The position numbers were made by a program, and so were the translations under genes. DNA of 64,000 bases, from positions 1,736,001 through 1,800,000 of the forward strand of contig OZ242191.1 in the NCBI GenBank assembly GCA_965205915.1, written 5' to 3'. Positions 8,164 through 16,547 of the stretch are shown piece after piece. Numbering within the stretch: the first letter of the stretch is position 1; the number at the start of each line of letters is the position of its first letter. The notes under the pieces were generated by a model. It did not search any database, was not told the DNA's origin, and saw only the letters and a program-made list of their open reading frames with translations. Source of the DNA: VXMO01 sp965205915 (GTDB taxonomy: Bacteria; Chloroflexota; Dehalococcoidia; UBA6926).

Positions 8164-9564
8164 CTATCGTGGGCGCGGTACGGGGGCGGGATCCTCGTCA
8201 GCAGCTTCATCGGCTTTGCCTGTGAGGGTGACCGGGGCGAATCCTCGCGCGGCCAGCCCCGGCCTCCGAATCATGAGGGTGAGCGGGACGGAGAGGAAGC
8301 AGAGGGCGGCGAAGGCGAGGAACGCGGGCCGATAGGTGCCCAGGTTCTCAAAGACGATGCTGGCGATGACGGGCGAGAGGGCAAAGCCGGCTTCGCTGGT
8401 CATCGAGAGCATCCCCTGGAGCGCGCCGAAAGAGTTGCGCCCAAAGAGGAAGCCCTGCAATGCCATTCGCGTGACAACGGTGCCTCCAAAGCCAAAGCCC
8501 CACAAGGCGAGAAAGATCAGGATAGTCCATGTGCGCGATGCATCAACCCATGCAAGTGCAAAGATGGCACAGGCCTGGATGCCAAAGGCGAGGGCTGTCA
8601 TGAGCCGCTTGTCCGCCCAATCAGCCAGAAAGCCGAAGCTGAGCCTGCCCATGACCGTGCTCAGGGGCAGCAAGGTCAGGTACAACGCCGCAGTCTCACG
8701 CGAGAATCCTGTGCTGCCGAGATACGGCACCCAGTGAACTTGCAGGGTGGCAATCGCCAGGAACCCGAACGCGGAACTGACTGCGAGCAGCCAGAATGCC
8801 CGTGTTTTGAGCGCCTGCGATGCAGTGGAGTTCATCTCCATGTCATCTGAAATGGGCGCGCCGGATGACATGGCGACCTCGGGCGGCGGTTCGTCCGCTC
8901 CATCAGGGAACAATCCCCGGTTCTCAGGGCGGTGCTGGATGATAAGCACCGCGAAAGGCATCATGACGAGGAAGATCACTCCCGACACCAGGAATGCGTC
9001 TCGCCAGCCGACACCGGCAAAGACGAGCCACCCGTAGTCGACACCATCGACGAGCCACAGGAAGGGCGGGGCTATGAATCCGGCGAAGGCGAATCCGAGG
9101 GAGTAGATGCCCAGGGCACGGCCACGTTTTCGCACGAACCAGTTTGCGACGGCCGGGCCGACGGCCATCCACATGCCCACGGAGCTGGCGTTGGCCAGGG
9201 AGAACCAAAGGTAGAAGAAGACGAGGCTGTCGACTGAATGGAGCATGATCAGGCTGAACCCAAGCCCGGACAAGCCGAATCCGAGGAGGGGCCTCGGGCC
9301 GATCTTGTCAAACATTGAGCCGAGGACCGGGGCAATGATCGCAATAACCACACCCATGATGGGATAGGCGGCAGTGACCTGCGTCTTGGTCCAATTCATC
9401 TCCTCGGTGATTGGATCGAGGACGAGGGTGAATCCATAGAAGAGGATCCCGCCGAACACAATATTGAGAAAGACAGCGGCGATGACAATCCACCAGCCGT
9501 AGAAGATCTTCGGCTTCTTGCGGGTGATGCTGCCGCGAGGGGCTGCGCCGTTGAGTAAGGACAT
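8164..9564 (-). CDS. MFS transporter with YGWW motif (paralogue 2)
   Basis: 466 residues, about 12 transmembrane segments. It shares MSLLNG-APRG-ITRKKPKI with paralogue 1, as well as the FYGWWIVIAAV helix, DKIGPRP and FVRKRGRALGIYSLGFAFAG. It is probably an organic-anion permease of unknown substrate. TACCAT ends 6 nt before the ATG, identical to paralogue 1. The gene runs in the same direction as paralogue 1 and diverges from paralogue 3. Confidence 0.88.
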   Translation of the reverse strand: MSLLNGAAPRGSITRKKPKIFYGWWIVIAAVFLNIVFGGILFYGFTLVLDPITEEMNWTKTQVTAAYPIMGVVIAIIAPVLGSMFDKIGPRPLLGFGLSGLGFSLIMLHSVDSLVFFYLWFSLANASSVGMWMAVGPAVANWFVRKRGRALGIYSLGFAFAGFIAPPFLWLVDGVDYGWLVFAGVGWRDAFLVSGVIFLVMMPFAVLIIQHRPENRGLFPDGADEPPPEVAMSSGAPISDDMEMNSTASQALKTRAFWLLAVSSAFGFLAIATLQVHWVPYLGSTGFSRETAALYLTLLPLSTVMGRLSFGFLADWADKRLMTALAFGIQACAIFALAWVDASRTWTILIFLALWGFGFGGTVVTRMALQGFLFGRNSFGALQGMLSMTSEAGFALSPVIASIVFENLGTYRPAFLAFAALCFLSVPLTLMIRRPGLAARGFAPVTLTGKADEAADEDPAPVPRPR

Positions 9565-9570
9565 TTGTCT

Positions 9571-9576
9571 ATGGTA
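9571..9576 (-). promoter_or_regulatory. -10 hexamer of a probable leaderless promoter
   Basis: TACCAT on the minus strand, 6 nt before the ATG at 9564. Confidence 0.45.
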
Positions 9577-9600
9577 CGCCCGTTGTATACGGATTCGGGT

Positions 9601-9716
9601 GGCGGCGGAACTCCGCGTTCCGGCGTCATTGGCGCAATTATTTCTCGGTTCGCGATGAGGTTGCGTGGCCCGTGGAGGCGAAACTCCGCGTTCCGGCGTT
9701 GTCGGCGCAATCAGGG
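9601..9716. repeat. Two direct copies of an intergenic repeat
   Basis: CTCCGCGTTCCGGCGT followed a few nt later by GGCGCAAT occurs twice (about 9611-9638 and 9684-9711), 73 bp apart, with a TTTCTCGGTTCG unit between them. These are the same units as in 7990-8112. Confidence 0.6.
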
Positions 9717-9739
9717 GTTGGGTGCTAGGCTTTACGGAT

Positions 9740-11077
9740 ATGCAGAGGCGAACAGGATCATTTTTGCCGTGGCCGTCATCGGTCTTCTATGGCTGGTGGA
9801 TCGTCTTGGCCGCGTTCATCATCGCTTTCGTATATAGCGGCTTCTTTTTCTACGATTTCACTCTCTTCGTGACGCCAATCCGTGAAGACATACCGGATGT
9901 GGGCGCGGCTATCGAGCCGGCCTTCATCGTGGCGACCATTACAGGCGCGGTGCTGTCGCCGATTCTTGGCGACTTCTTTGACAAGCGCGGGCCAAAGCTG
10001 GTCGTTGGCGGCGGGATGCTGCTTGGGTCGGCAGGGTTCGCGATTATGGGTGTCATGACTGAGCCCTGGCACCTGTATGTCGGCCTGACGTTGGCGGGGC
10101 TGGGGCCAATCGTGTTCTTTGCCGGCGGCGTCTCGTCCGTCGTCAATTGGTTCAACCGCTTCAGAGGTCGCGCGCTGGGCATAACGGTGGTTGGGTTGGG
10201 GGCGGGCGGGGTTCTTACACGTCCAACTCTCGTGGTGATGGAGGAAATCGGTTGGCGGAACTCATTCCTCATCATGGCCGTCGTCGTTCTCGTCCTTCTT
10301 TTGCCCCTGGCGTTCGTGCTACGGCGAACGCCTGAGGACCATGGGATGCGTCCCGACGGGGACGAGGCGGGTAATTCGGCCGACGGGGCTGTTATGGGAA
10401 CACCCATAGCGTATGGCCTGACGTTCACGCAGATTCTTCGAGCCCCCACATTCTGGATGATGACTCTGCTCATGTTCCTCTCTTTCTGGCCAATTGGCGC
10501 GTTGCAGATCCACCAGTCACCGTTCATGGAGTCCGTTGGCTATTCACGGTTTGCCGCCGCGGACGCGGTGGGCGCAATGGCCCTGGCCACCATTGTTGGC
10601 AGGATTGGGGGCGGTTGGCTGGCCGATGCTATTGATCCGAGGCGGGCGACGGTCTTTGCGTTGCTCTTGCAAGCCGTCGGCATTGCGGCGTTTGCACTGA
10701 TCCAACCCGAGGCCAACTGGTATTTGATATTGTTTTTCGTCACCTTCGCTCCCGGTTTTGGCGCGATCATCGTGTTGCAGCCGGCCCTTCTCGCGACCTA
10801 TTTCGGTCGGCGAGCGTTTGGAGCGGCACAGGGCGTTTTGTGGGCGGTGACGGCAATGGCAGTCTCATTGTCGCCCATTGTGGCGAGGTTATTCGATGAG
10901 AATCTTGGCGGGATGCAAAACGGCTTCCTTGTGTTCGCCGGATTTAGCATCATTGCGATGATCCTGGTCTACATCGTCCTGCCGATTCCGGGCATCGTTC
11001 GTCCGCGTGGAGGATCAGTCATTCCGCCACCCGTAGCGCAGGCTGCTTCAGCCGGGAATGGGGACCGGGAGGCGTAG
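9740..11077 (+). CDS. MFS transporter with YGWW motif (paralogue 3)
   Basis: About 445 residues from the ATG at 9740 (MQRRTGSF). The frame extends to a GTG at 9665, but that part is repeat DNA. Helix 1 carries FYGWWIVLAAFIIAF; DKRGPKLV and WFNRFRGRALGITVVG mark the family. It is more diverged from paralogues 1 and 2 than they are from each other. A TAGGCT hexamer (9726-9731) lies 8 nt before the ATG. The substrate is unknown. The end overlaps the long-frame version, but not the chosen start, of the next small gene. Confidence 0.86.
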   Translation: MQRRTGSFLPWPSSVFYGWWIVLAAFIIAFVYSGFFFYDFTLFVTPIREDIPDVGAAIEPAFIVATITGAVLSPILGDFFDKRGPKLVVGGGMLLGSAGFAIMGVMTEPWHLYVGLTLAGLGPIVFFAGGVSSVVNWFNRFRGRALGITVVGLGAGGVLTRPTLVVMEEIGWRNSFLIMAVVVLVLLLPLAFVLRRTPEDHGMRPDGDEAGNSADGAVMGTPIAYGLTFTQILRAPTFWMMTLLMFLSFWPIGALQIHQSPFMESVGYSRFAAADAVGAMALATIVGRIGGGWLADAIDPRRATVFALLLQAVGIAAFALIQPEANWYLILFFVTFAPGFGAIIVLQPALLATYFGRRAFGAAQGVLWAVTAMAVSLSPIVARLFDENLGGMQNGFLVFAGFSIIAMILVYIVLPIPGIVRPRGGSVIPPPVAQAASAGNGDREA

Positions 11078-11112
11078 GCGTAAACGGGGTCGTGAGGGCG
11101 AGCCTTACGGGC

Positions 11113-11118
11113 TATATT
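11113..11118 (+). promoter_or_regulatory. -10 hexamer of the first small coiled-coil gene
   Basis: TATATT within GGCTATATTGGTCTGACTGG, 20 nt before the ATG at 11139. The same block precedes the second copy at the same distance. Confidence 0.5.
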
Positions 11119-11138
11119 GGTCTGACTGGAGAGCATAC

Positions 11139-11357
11139 ATGACTACCGTAGAAGACATATCTGACCGCCTCGCCAGGCTTGAGGAGTCTCAGAAGCACCT
11201 TGCTACGAAGGCCGACGTGGAAGCCATACGTGGCGACTTGCGCTCTGATTTGGCGCGGATGGAAGGACGCCTCGCGTGGCGACTCAGTGGGGCGATGCTG
11301 GCGATAATTGTGGCGCTCATCGGCCTTATGGGCGTCGTCATTTTCCAGCAGTTCTAG
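11139..11357 (+). CDS. Small coiled-coil membrane protein, copy 1 (DUF1640-like)
   Basis: 72 residues: MTTVEDISDRLARLEESQKH begins a coiled coil with LATKADVEAIRGDLRSDLA, then one C-terminal transmembrane helix (residues about 50-69) ending FQQF. The layout of TKxDvExl units followed by a terminal helix resembles DUF1640/CCDC90-type proteins, though that family link is tentative. The ATG at 11139 is chosen because CTGGAG lies about 8 nt upstream and the preceding codons are not conserved in copy 2. The role is unknown; it is probably an oligomerising membrane-anchored rod. Confidence 0.75.
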   Translation: MTTVEDISDRLARLEESQKHLATKADVEAIRGDLRSDLARMEGRLAWRLSGAMLAIIVALIGLMGVVIFQQF

Positions 11358-11560
11358 CTCGCAGAGTCCGGTCGTCGTTCTGACGAAAGCGGTAGGGGCG
11401 TGGGTGTTTACCGCCGTGTGGCCGTCGGCAGTTCACGCACATCCGGCCCCGATTGTTGCTCGGCAAGCGCGAGGTCGTACTGCGACTGTAAGTGGGCGCG
11501 GCCGCCTGTGGGTCTTCGAGCCCTACTCCACGGCGGGGGGCTCGCGACTAAACATTCGGC

Positions 11561-11566
11561 TATACT
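11561..11566 (+). promoter_or_regulatory. -10 hexamer of the second small coiled-coil gene
   Basis: TATACT within GGCTATACTGGCCTGACTGG, 20 nt before the ATG at 11587. The leader is nearly identical to that of copy 1. Confidence 0.5.
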
Positions 11567-11586
11567 GGCCTGACTGGAGCGTGTTG

Positions 11587-11838
11587 ATGACAACTGTAGA
11601 AGATATATCTGACCGCTTGGCGCGACTCGAAGAGTCTCAGAAGCACCTTGCTACGAAGGCCGATGTGGAAGCCATACGTGGCGAATTGCGCGCCGATGTG
11701 GAAGCCTTACGCGGCGAATTGCGCTCTGATTTGGCACAGATGGAAGGTCGCTTGGCGTGGCGGCTCAGTGGGGCGATGCTGGCGATAATTGTGGCGCTCA
11801 TCGGCCTTATGGGCGTCGTCATTTTCCAGCAGTTCTAG
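11587..11838 (+). CDS. Small coiled-coil membrane protein, copy 2, with an extra 11-residue unit
   Basis: 83 residues, nearly identical to copy 1 at both ends (MTTVEDISDRLARLEESQKH and the terminal helix ending VVIFQQF). It has one additional 11-residue unit: ADVEAIRGELR is followed by ADVEALRGELR. The insertion therefore lengthens the coiled coil by exactly one hendecad repeat. The upstream 229 bp between the copies holds only the leader block described at 11561; nothing else was recognised there. Confidence 0.75.
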   Translation: MTTVEDISDRLARLEESQKHLATKADVEAIRGELRADVEALRGELRSDLAQMEGRLAWRLSGAMLAIIVALIGLMGVVIFQQF

Positions 11839-11916
11839 CTCGCAGAGCCCCCCGTCCTTCCCACGAAGGCGGATGCCGAATCGCCGCAATTGATGGCGGC
11901 TTGGGCAGGGGACGAA

Positions 11917-13437
11917 CTATCCGGCTGAGGGTGGCCCTGCAGATCGGCTGCCTGCTGCGGCCGGCGGCGCGCCCGAACTACTCTCATGGGCGGCAGAGGG
12001 GTCGCCCGGCGGTTCGCCATGGCCGCCGGGCGCCTGGATCGTCTCATCCTGGCGTGTGCGGAGGGCAGGAAATACGACGAGTATGACGATGCCACAGACA
12101 ACGGCCGATAGCCCTGTCAAAGTGACAGCCAATGGCGCGCCGTACGCTTCCGCGATGACACCCGTGATTAGCAGCGCGAACGGCTGAAGCCCGAAGACGA
12201 TGAGCCTGACACTCATCACGCGCCCACGCAGATGATCCGGCGTCAGGACCTGCACCAATGAGAAATTACCCGTCATGACCAGCTGGAAGAACCAGCCGGC
12301 GCCGGCGGCAAAGATCAACGAGATGATGAATGCGCCGGACAAACTGAGTCCGAGCAGCTCGGCGAACCAGGTAGCCTGCGCAAACCCGGCGATAAAGATG
12401 CCGACCCCAATTGTGCCGACCACCAACCACGCCTTGAGTTGATTGACTGAACTGAACGTGGCGATCAGGAGGGAGCCAATCGTTCCGCCGATTCCGCCTG
12501 CCATGCCGAGATAGCCAAGTCCTCTCGGGCCGGCCTCCAGCACTTCTTCCGCAAAGACGGGTAGCAGAACCTGGTACGGCATTCCGAAGAACGTCGCGAT
12601 GAACCCGAGGATGATGAGCCCCAGCAGGATTTCCCGCTGCTTGATGTGGCGGAGCCCCTCGATGATGTTTTGGAAGACTCCGTCCTGTTTCCGCATCGAC
12701 TGACCCCACTGGGGCGCCTGGCCGAGCTTCATCAGGAGGAAGAGCGGTACGGAGAAACCCACCAGCCCCGCGCCTGCAAAAAACGCAAGGGCCGGGTCGA
12801 TAGCAAGCAGGAAGCCCGCTGCCAATGGGCCGGTCAAGGCTCCCCCGCTGAACATGATTGAAGAGAGTGCCGTCGCGTTCGCGATGTGTTGCGGTGGAAC
12901 CAAGCTGGGCACCATGGAGAATCGGGCGGGCGAGGACAGGGAGAATGTGACGCCGTGGCCGAAGGACAACACCAACAGATGCCAGACCTCAACGAGGCCT
13001 GTGGCTACCAGGAGCGCGAGAGCGATTAGCGTGGCGAAGTTTGACGCCTCGCTGAACAGCAGGATGTGTTTGCGATTGAATCGGTCTGCGATCACACCGC
13101 CGAAGACCGAAAAGAAGAGAGAGGGGAACAGGGAGGCGGCGCTAACGACGGAGACCCATAGATCTGACTGAGTGAGATCAAAGACCAGCCACCCACGCGC
13201 GATCATGAGCATGAAGAACGAAGTGATTGAGAGAATAGACCCGAACCAATAGTAGGTGTAGTTGATAGACCGAAAGGCGCGGAACGGGCCGCCCGAAGAA
13301 TCCTGACGTGGTCCACCCCAGCCACCGGGCGGGCCGCCTTGACCTCCGCCCGGAGGGCCTCCTTGGCCATTTCCAGACGGGCCAACGCCATCCGGCGGGC
13401 CGCCGCGCGGTCTCATTCCTGCTTGCGATGCCATCAT
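11917..13437 (-). CDS. MFS transporter, DHA3/EntS-like, with Gly/Pro-rich N-terminus
   Basis: 506 residues. Residues about 10-50 form a disordered GGPPGGGQGG-type segment. The MFS body begins FRSINYTYYWFGSILS, with GVIADRFNRKHILL and SSPARFSMVPSLVP, typical of MFS_3/DHA3 exporters related to EntS and macrolide efflux proteins. A second Gly/Pro-rich stretch forms the C-terminus (about 35 residues). It probably exports small molecules; the substrate is unknown. It converges with the small coiled-coil genes. Confidence 0.85.
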   Translation of the reverse strand: MMASQAGMRPRGGPPDGVGPSGNGQGGPPGGGQGGPPGGWGGPRQDSSGGPFRAFRSINYTYYWFGSILSITSFFMLMIARGWLVFDLTQSDLWVSVVSAASLFPSLFFSVFGGVIADRFNRKHILLFSEASNFATLIALALLVATGLVEVWHLLVLSFGHGVTFSLSSPARFSMVPSLVPPQHIANATALSSIMFSGGALTGPLAAGFLLAIDPALAFFAGAGLVGFSVPLFLLMKLGQAPQWGQSMRKQDGVFQNIIEGLRHIKQREILLGLIILGFIATFFGMPYQVLLPVFAEEVLEAGPRGLGYLGMAGGIGGTIGSLLIATFSSVNQLKAWLVVGTIGVGIFIAGFAQATWFAELLGLSLSGAFIISLIFAAGAGWFFQLVMTGNFSLVQVLTPDHLRGRVMSVRLIVFGLQPFALLITGVIAEAYGAPLAVTLTGLSAVVCGIVILVVFPALRTRQDETIQAPGGHGEPPGDPSAAHESSSGAPPAAAGSRSAGPPSAG

Positions 13438-13652
13438 CTTACCGTTCCGGCCGGTAGTGACAACTCGCCGCAGCGGGACTGTATCTGATTCGGCCTGTTC
13501 GTTGACATAGTCTCAAGGCGATAAGTATACGTTCTTTTCCCGGTTCACGATTCGCCTTGAGTGGTGAGCAAGTGTGGTTTTCCGTGTCCCGGCACCGGCC
13601 GACACCCACATCCCTTTGGTTCGTTAGTATGTATATCGGAGGGTCAACAGAC

Positions 13653-13997
13653 ATGGTACGAGAGCTACACCTCAGGGCGACGGTACAGCCCGGAGGCAAG
13701 ATAGAGATTGCAAGCCCGGAGCTCACGGCGGGTGAGGATGTCGATGTGACGATTTCGCCGGCTAAGAAACCGGGTGAATCAGGGAAACGGTCAATCGTCG
13801 ATATTCTGGCGGAGGCGCCGGGGCAGCCGCATTCGGCTTGGGAGATAATCTCGCGGGCGCCGGGCCACCTGGTTTTCAAGTCAGCCGAGGAGGTGGACGA
13901 GTACATCAGGGAAGACACGGAGCGTGACGGTATCATCGGGCTCGGTTGTCGAGCAGGCGGCGGCAAAAACGGGCACGACCAACACGGAAATAGTTAG
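13653..13997 (+). CDS. Antitoxin-like small protein
   Basis: 114 residues from the ATG at 13653, chosen because GGAGGG lies 9 nt upstream. Residues about 4-35 look like a small swapped-hairpin or AbrB-type beta segment (TVQPGGKIEIASPELTAGED), and APGHLVFKSAEEVDEYIRED resembles the C-terminal arm of type II antitoxins that precede PIN toxins. No toxin gene follows: the next 115 bp hold nothing recognisable. The last 20 residues are low in similarity to such arms, so the end may be shifted by a frameshift. Orphan antitoxin is inference. Confidence 0.5.
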   Translation: MVRELHLRATVQPGGKIEIASPELTAGEDVDVTISPAKKPGESGKRSIVDILAEAPGQPHSAWEIISRAPGHLVFKSAEEVDEYIREDTERDGIIGLGCRAGGGKNGHDQHGNS

Positions 13998-14115
13998 CAC
14001 AAGCGTAAGAGCGGCATGGCGCGCATGGACAGTCACGATCTTGAGATTCATTGTAGACCCGCGCTGTGAGGGGCGGGGCGACTTTTCAGGGGTAAGGAAG
14101 AGGGTAGGTTCAGTG

Positions 14116-14520
14116 CTAGTTACCCTCTCGTAGTGACAGGATTAGCTCGTCCAGTCCCTGGGCAATCTCGCATTCCCAGATGATTGCGACGCACCATCCG
14201 GAACTCTCAAGCGCGGCGCGGTGGGATTTGTCCCGCTCGACATTGCGGGCAATTTTCCCCTCCCAGTAGTCCACGTTGGAATGTGGCATCCGTGAGTTCT
14301 TGCATCCGTGCCAATGCCACAGACATCCATGCACGAATACGGCGGTCCTGAATTTCGAGAGGACCAAGTCAGGCTTTCCAGGCAGCTTGGCTTGGTTGAG
14401 GCGATACCGAAACCCCTGTTTGTGCAGGGCGCGGCGGACGGTCATTTCAGGCGTGGTGTCCTTGGAGCGGACGCGGCGCATGACATCGCTACGCTCTTCG
14501 CGGGAGATGGTGTCAGCCAT
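14116..14520 (-). CDS. vsr: Very short patch repair endonuclease Vsr
   Basis: 134 residues. VRSKDTTPEMTVRRALHKQG, KLPGKPDLVLSKFRTAVFVH and GCLWHWHGC match Vsr, including the metal-binding Asp in PGKPDLV and the conserved histidines. Vsr nicks 5' of the T in T:G mismatches produced by deamination of 5-methylcytosine, protecting the sites methylated by the adjacent methyltransferase. GGGAG lies about 7 nt before the ATG. It follows the GIY-YIG nuclease by 29 nt in the same operon. Confidence 0.95.
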   Translation of the reverse strand: MADTISREERSDVMRRVRSKDTTPEMTVRRALHKQGFRYRLNQAKLPGKPDLVLSKFRTAVFVHGCLWHWHGCKNSRMPHSNVDYWEGKIARNVERDKSHRAALESSGWCVAIIWECEIAQGLDELILSLREGN

Positions 14521-14549
14521 GGGGTTCTCCCTTTCGGGATTGCCCAGCG

Positions 14550-15215
14550 TTACTCGTCTCCTCCTGTGAGGTCCGCAAGCCGCCTACCGGCGAGGTGTTC
14601 AAGCCTGCGCGCCTGTGTGAGAAGTGTTGTGCGTAATCCATTCTGCACTGCCCGCTGACTTATTACTTCTGCCAGTTTAGCGATGGTGGAGGCGCGACGG
14701 GCAATTCGCAGGTCCGGATGGCGGCGGCGCGAGTATACAGGCTCAGGCACGATACGGTATCGGAAAGACTGCGGCAAGTCGATTTCATCAGCTTGTGGAA
14801 CCGCCACTTCGTTGAGAACAGCGCTGAAGGCCGAGGACTCGATAAGCCTGGAGAAGACCGTATACTCCGCGGAAGCCAGCAGGCTCTTGACGCTCTCATC
14901 GGTGGCTCTACGCCCTTCAAGGTTCCAGAATGGCCACATCTCTACATCCGCGACCTCAAAAGGGTCCAGGACGTTCATGGCAACTGCATCCGTGCGCTGG
15001 TTCGTCAGATGCCGTCGGATACGCACTCTAAGCTGTTCGGCTGTTTGGCCAACGTAAATCGGCTCGCCATCATAGTCGTAGAACGCGTAGATTCCGAATT
15101 GGGCATTTCCTGTGCGACGCCCTTCCGAGTCAACGGCATTTAGCGCAACCTCCAATTGCTGGAGGATCAGGGTGACTTCCTCCGGAGTATCTCCCCGAGA
15201 GCGGCCAGTAGTCAC
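14550..15215 (-). CDS. GIY-YIG restriction endonuclease candidate (Eco29kI-like)
   Basis: 221 residues from the GTG at 15215. GIY (41-43) and YVG (54-56), Arg65 and His69 in RIRRH, Glu117 in SAEYTVF and Asn135 in AVLNE make a full GIY-YIG catalytic set. The Arg-x3-His spacing is that described for the type II enzyme Eco29kI. GTG is chosen because it overlaps the methyltransferase stop as GTGA, showing translational coupling; the longer frame to 15317 is a shadow of the methyltransferase. It is the likely restriction subunit of system A. Recognition site unknown. Confidence 0.82.
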   Translation of the reverse strand: MTTGRSRGDTPEEVTLILQQLEVALNAVDSEGRRTGNAQFGIYAFYDYDGEPIYVGQTAEQLRVRIRRHLTNQRTDAVAMNVLDPFEVADVEMWPFWNLEGRRATDESVKSLLASAEYTVFSRLIESSAFSAVLNEVAVPQADEIDLPQSFRYRIVPEPVYSRRRHPDLRIARRASTIAKLAEVISQRAVQNGLRTTLLTQARRLEHLAGRRLADLTGGDE

Positions 15216-16381
15216 GGGACGCTGACGGCAGCAATATTTGCCGTCGTGGGGATGGCCAGAACAACCTGCTGATTGTCTTGAGCGAGTATTCGGCTCATGT
15301 GGTGTCGGGCGAGCCATTCGACTGCTGGCACACAGACGGCATCGCCGAGGGCGAATTTGGCCTGCAAATCCGAAGCATCACCCCGCTTGAAATCAGGGGC
15401 GCCCTGTAGGCGGGCATATTCTCGGGCGGTCATCCACCGGACGCGCAATTCACCTTTGCCGCCCTCCACGACTGCCTGCTTACTTGAACCACCGCGTGTC
15501 GTTCGCAGGCATCCGCTGATGTTGTCTCCGCGGATTTCCCAGACAGCGCGTCCACCGCGAGTCCGCCGGTATGCGGTTGCGTGGGCCAGCGCGGAGTTTT
15601 CTCGTAGCGCTTGCGCTCTTCCCGTGTTGATTGGGCTCAGGCTTTGCTCAAATTTCTCCTTGCGCTCATCGTCCCACCAAACGGGATCATCGTGGTCAAA
15701 GGGTTCGAGGATGTCCTCCAAGCTCTCAGTGGCCCCGCCTGAGGGCAACGGGATTGGCGCGGGATAAGAGCGGATTCCGGTATGTTCCCGGAATAACTGC
15801 GCGGCCCAACCGGGCCGGAGCGGGACATCTGTCTCGAAGAGGTCCGATTCAACGGAGGCGGGCGCTCGATCGCAGAGTATGAACATTCTTGGCCGACTCT
15901 GTGGGACAAACTGTCTCGCATCAAGCTGTAGGACGTCGCACCAGTATCCAAGCTCGCTCAGGTATTCCAGAGTATGGGCCAAGTCTCTCCCCTTGTCTGA
16001 GGTTGCAAAGCCGGTGACATTTTCAATTAGGAGCAGTTGGGGCCGCCGTTGGCCCATCTCATCAAGGATGCGCAGGAAATCGCCGAGAAGGCCTGATTCC
16101 CGCCCCTTGAGTCCCGCTCTGCCGCCTGCCAAAGAAACGTCAGTGCATGGAAATGACGCAGTTGCAATGTCTACTAACGGAACATCGTTGCCGGTCAGAT
16201 CACGAATATCCGCCAGGACAAAGTCATCGTCATTGAAATTCTCGGCGTACATCCGCTGCTTTACGGGGCTAATGTCGTTGGCAAACGTGACTTGCGCGCC
16301 TGCCCGCTCAAGAGCCATACGAACCAGGCCTACGCCCGCAAAGAACTCAGCGGCAGTTGGGCCGGACTGCCGTTCCATCAT
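15212..16381 (-). CDS. DNA (cytosine-5-)-methyltransferase
   Basis: 389 residues. Motif I FFAGVGLVRMALERAG, motif IV FPCTDVSLAGGR with the catalytic Cys, motif VI LLIENVTGF, motif VIII QSRPRMFIL and a C-terminal motif X region near FALGDAVCVPAVEWLARH are in the standard order. It transfers methyl to C5 of cytosine. It heads an operon with the GIY-YIG nuclease and Vsr, which together form a type II system. GAGGG lies about 7 nt before the first ATG, and TATGCT (16432-16437, minus strand) may be the -10. Confidence 0.95.
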   Translation of the reverse strand: MMERQSGPTAAEFFAGVGLVRMALERAGAQVTFANDISPVKQRMYAENFNDDDFVLADIRDLTGNDVPLVDIATASFPCTDVSLAGGRAGLKGRESGLLGDFLRILDEMGQRRPQLLLIENVTGFATSDKGRDLAHTLEYLSELGYWCDVLQLDARQFVPQSRPRMFILCDRAPASVESDLFETDVPLRPGWAAQLFREHTGIRSYPAPIPLPSGGATESLEDILEPFDHDDPVWWDDERKEKFEQSLSPINTGRAQALRENSALAHATAYRRTRGGRAVWEIRGDNISGCLRTTRGGSSKQAVVEGGKGELRVRWMTAREYARLQGAPDFKRGDASDLQAKFALGDAVCVPAVEWLARHHMSRILAQDNQQVVLAIPTTANIAAVSVP

Positions 16382-16535
16382 GTCACTACCCTCACGAGGT
16401 CATGCGCCAGTACGCCGAACTATTCGCACAAAGCATAGCACAGGAGTTCCCATGACGATACCGAGACCCTTGCCGCGCTTTGCCGTTCTGTAAAGCGCGG
16501 ATCAGGCAGGCTCCCAATCGCGGTGGTAGGTCGGG

Positions 16536-16541
16536 TATTAT
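16536..16541 (+). promoter_or_regulatory. -10 hexamer of a probable leaderless promoter
   Basis: TATTAT ends 6 nt before the xth ATG at 16548. Confidence 0.5.
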
Positions 16542-16547
16542 TGGGGT

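Noticed and set aside
13924..14133. PIN-type toxin after the antitoxin-like gene
   Set aside because: The frame has no conserved Asp pattern and no resemblance to a PIN domain.
14550..15317. Longer start for the GIY-YIG nuclease at 15317
   Set aside because: The first 34 codons only mirror the methyltransferase frame; the GTG at 15215 overlaps its stop as GTGA and fits better.
14550..16381. CCGCGG as the target of system A, by analogy with Eco29kI
   Set aside because: The hexamer occurs several times in the window (for example near 10557, 19512 and 19612), so there is no avoidance, and analogy alone is not enough.
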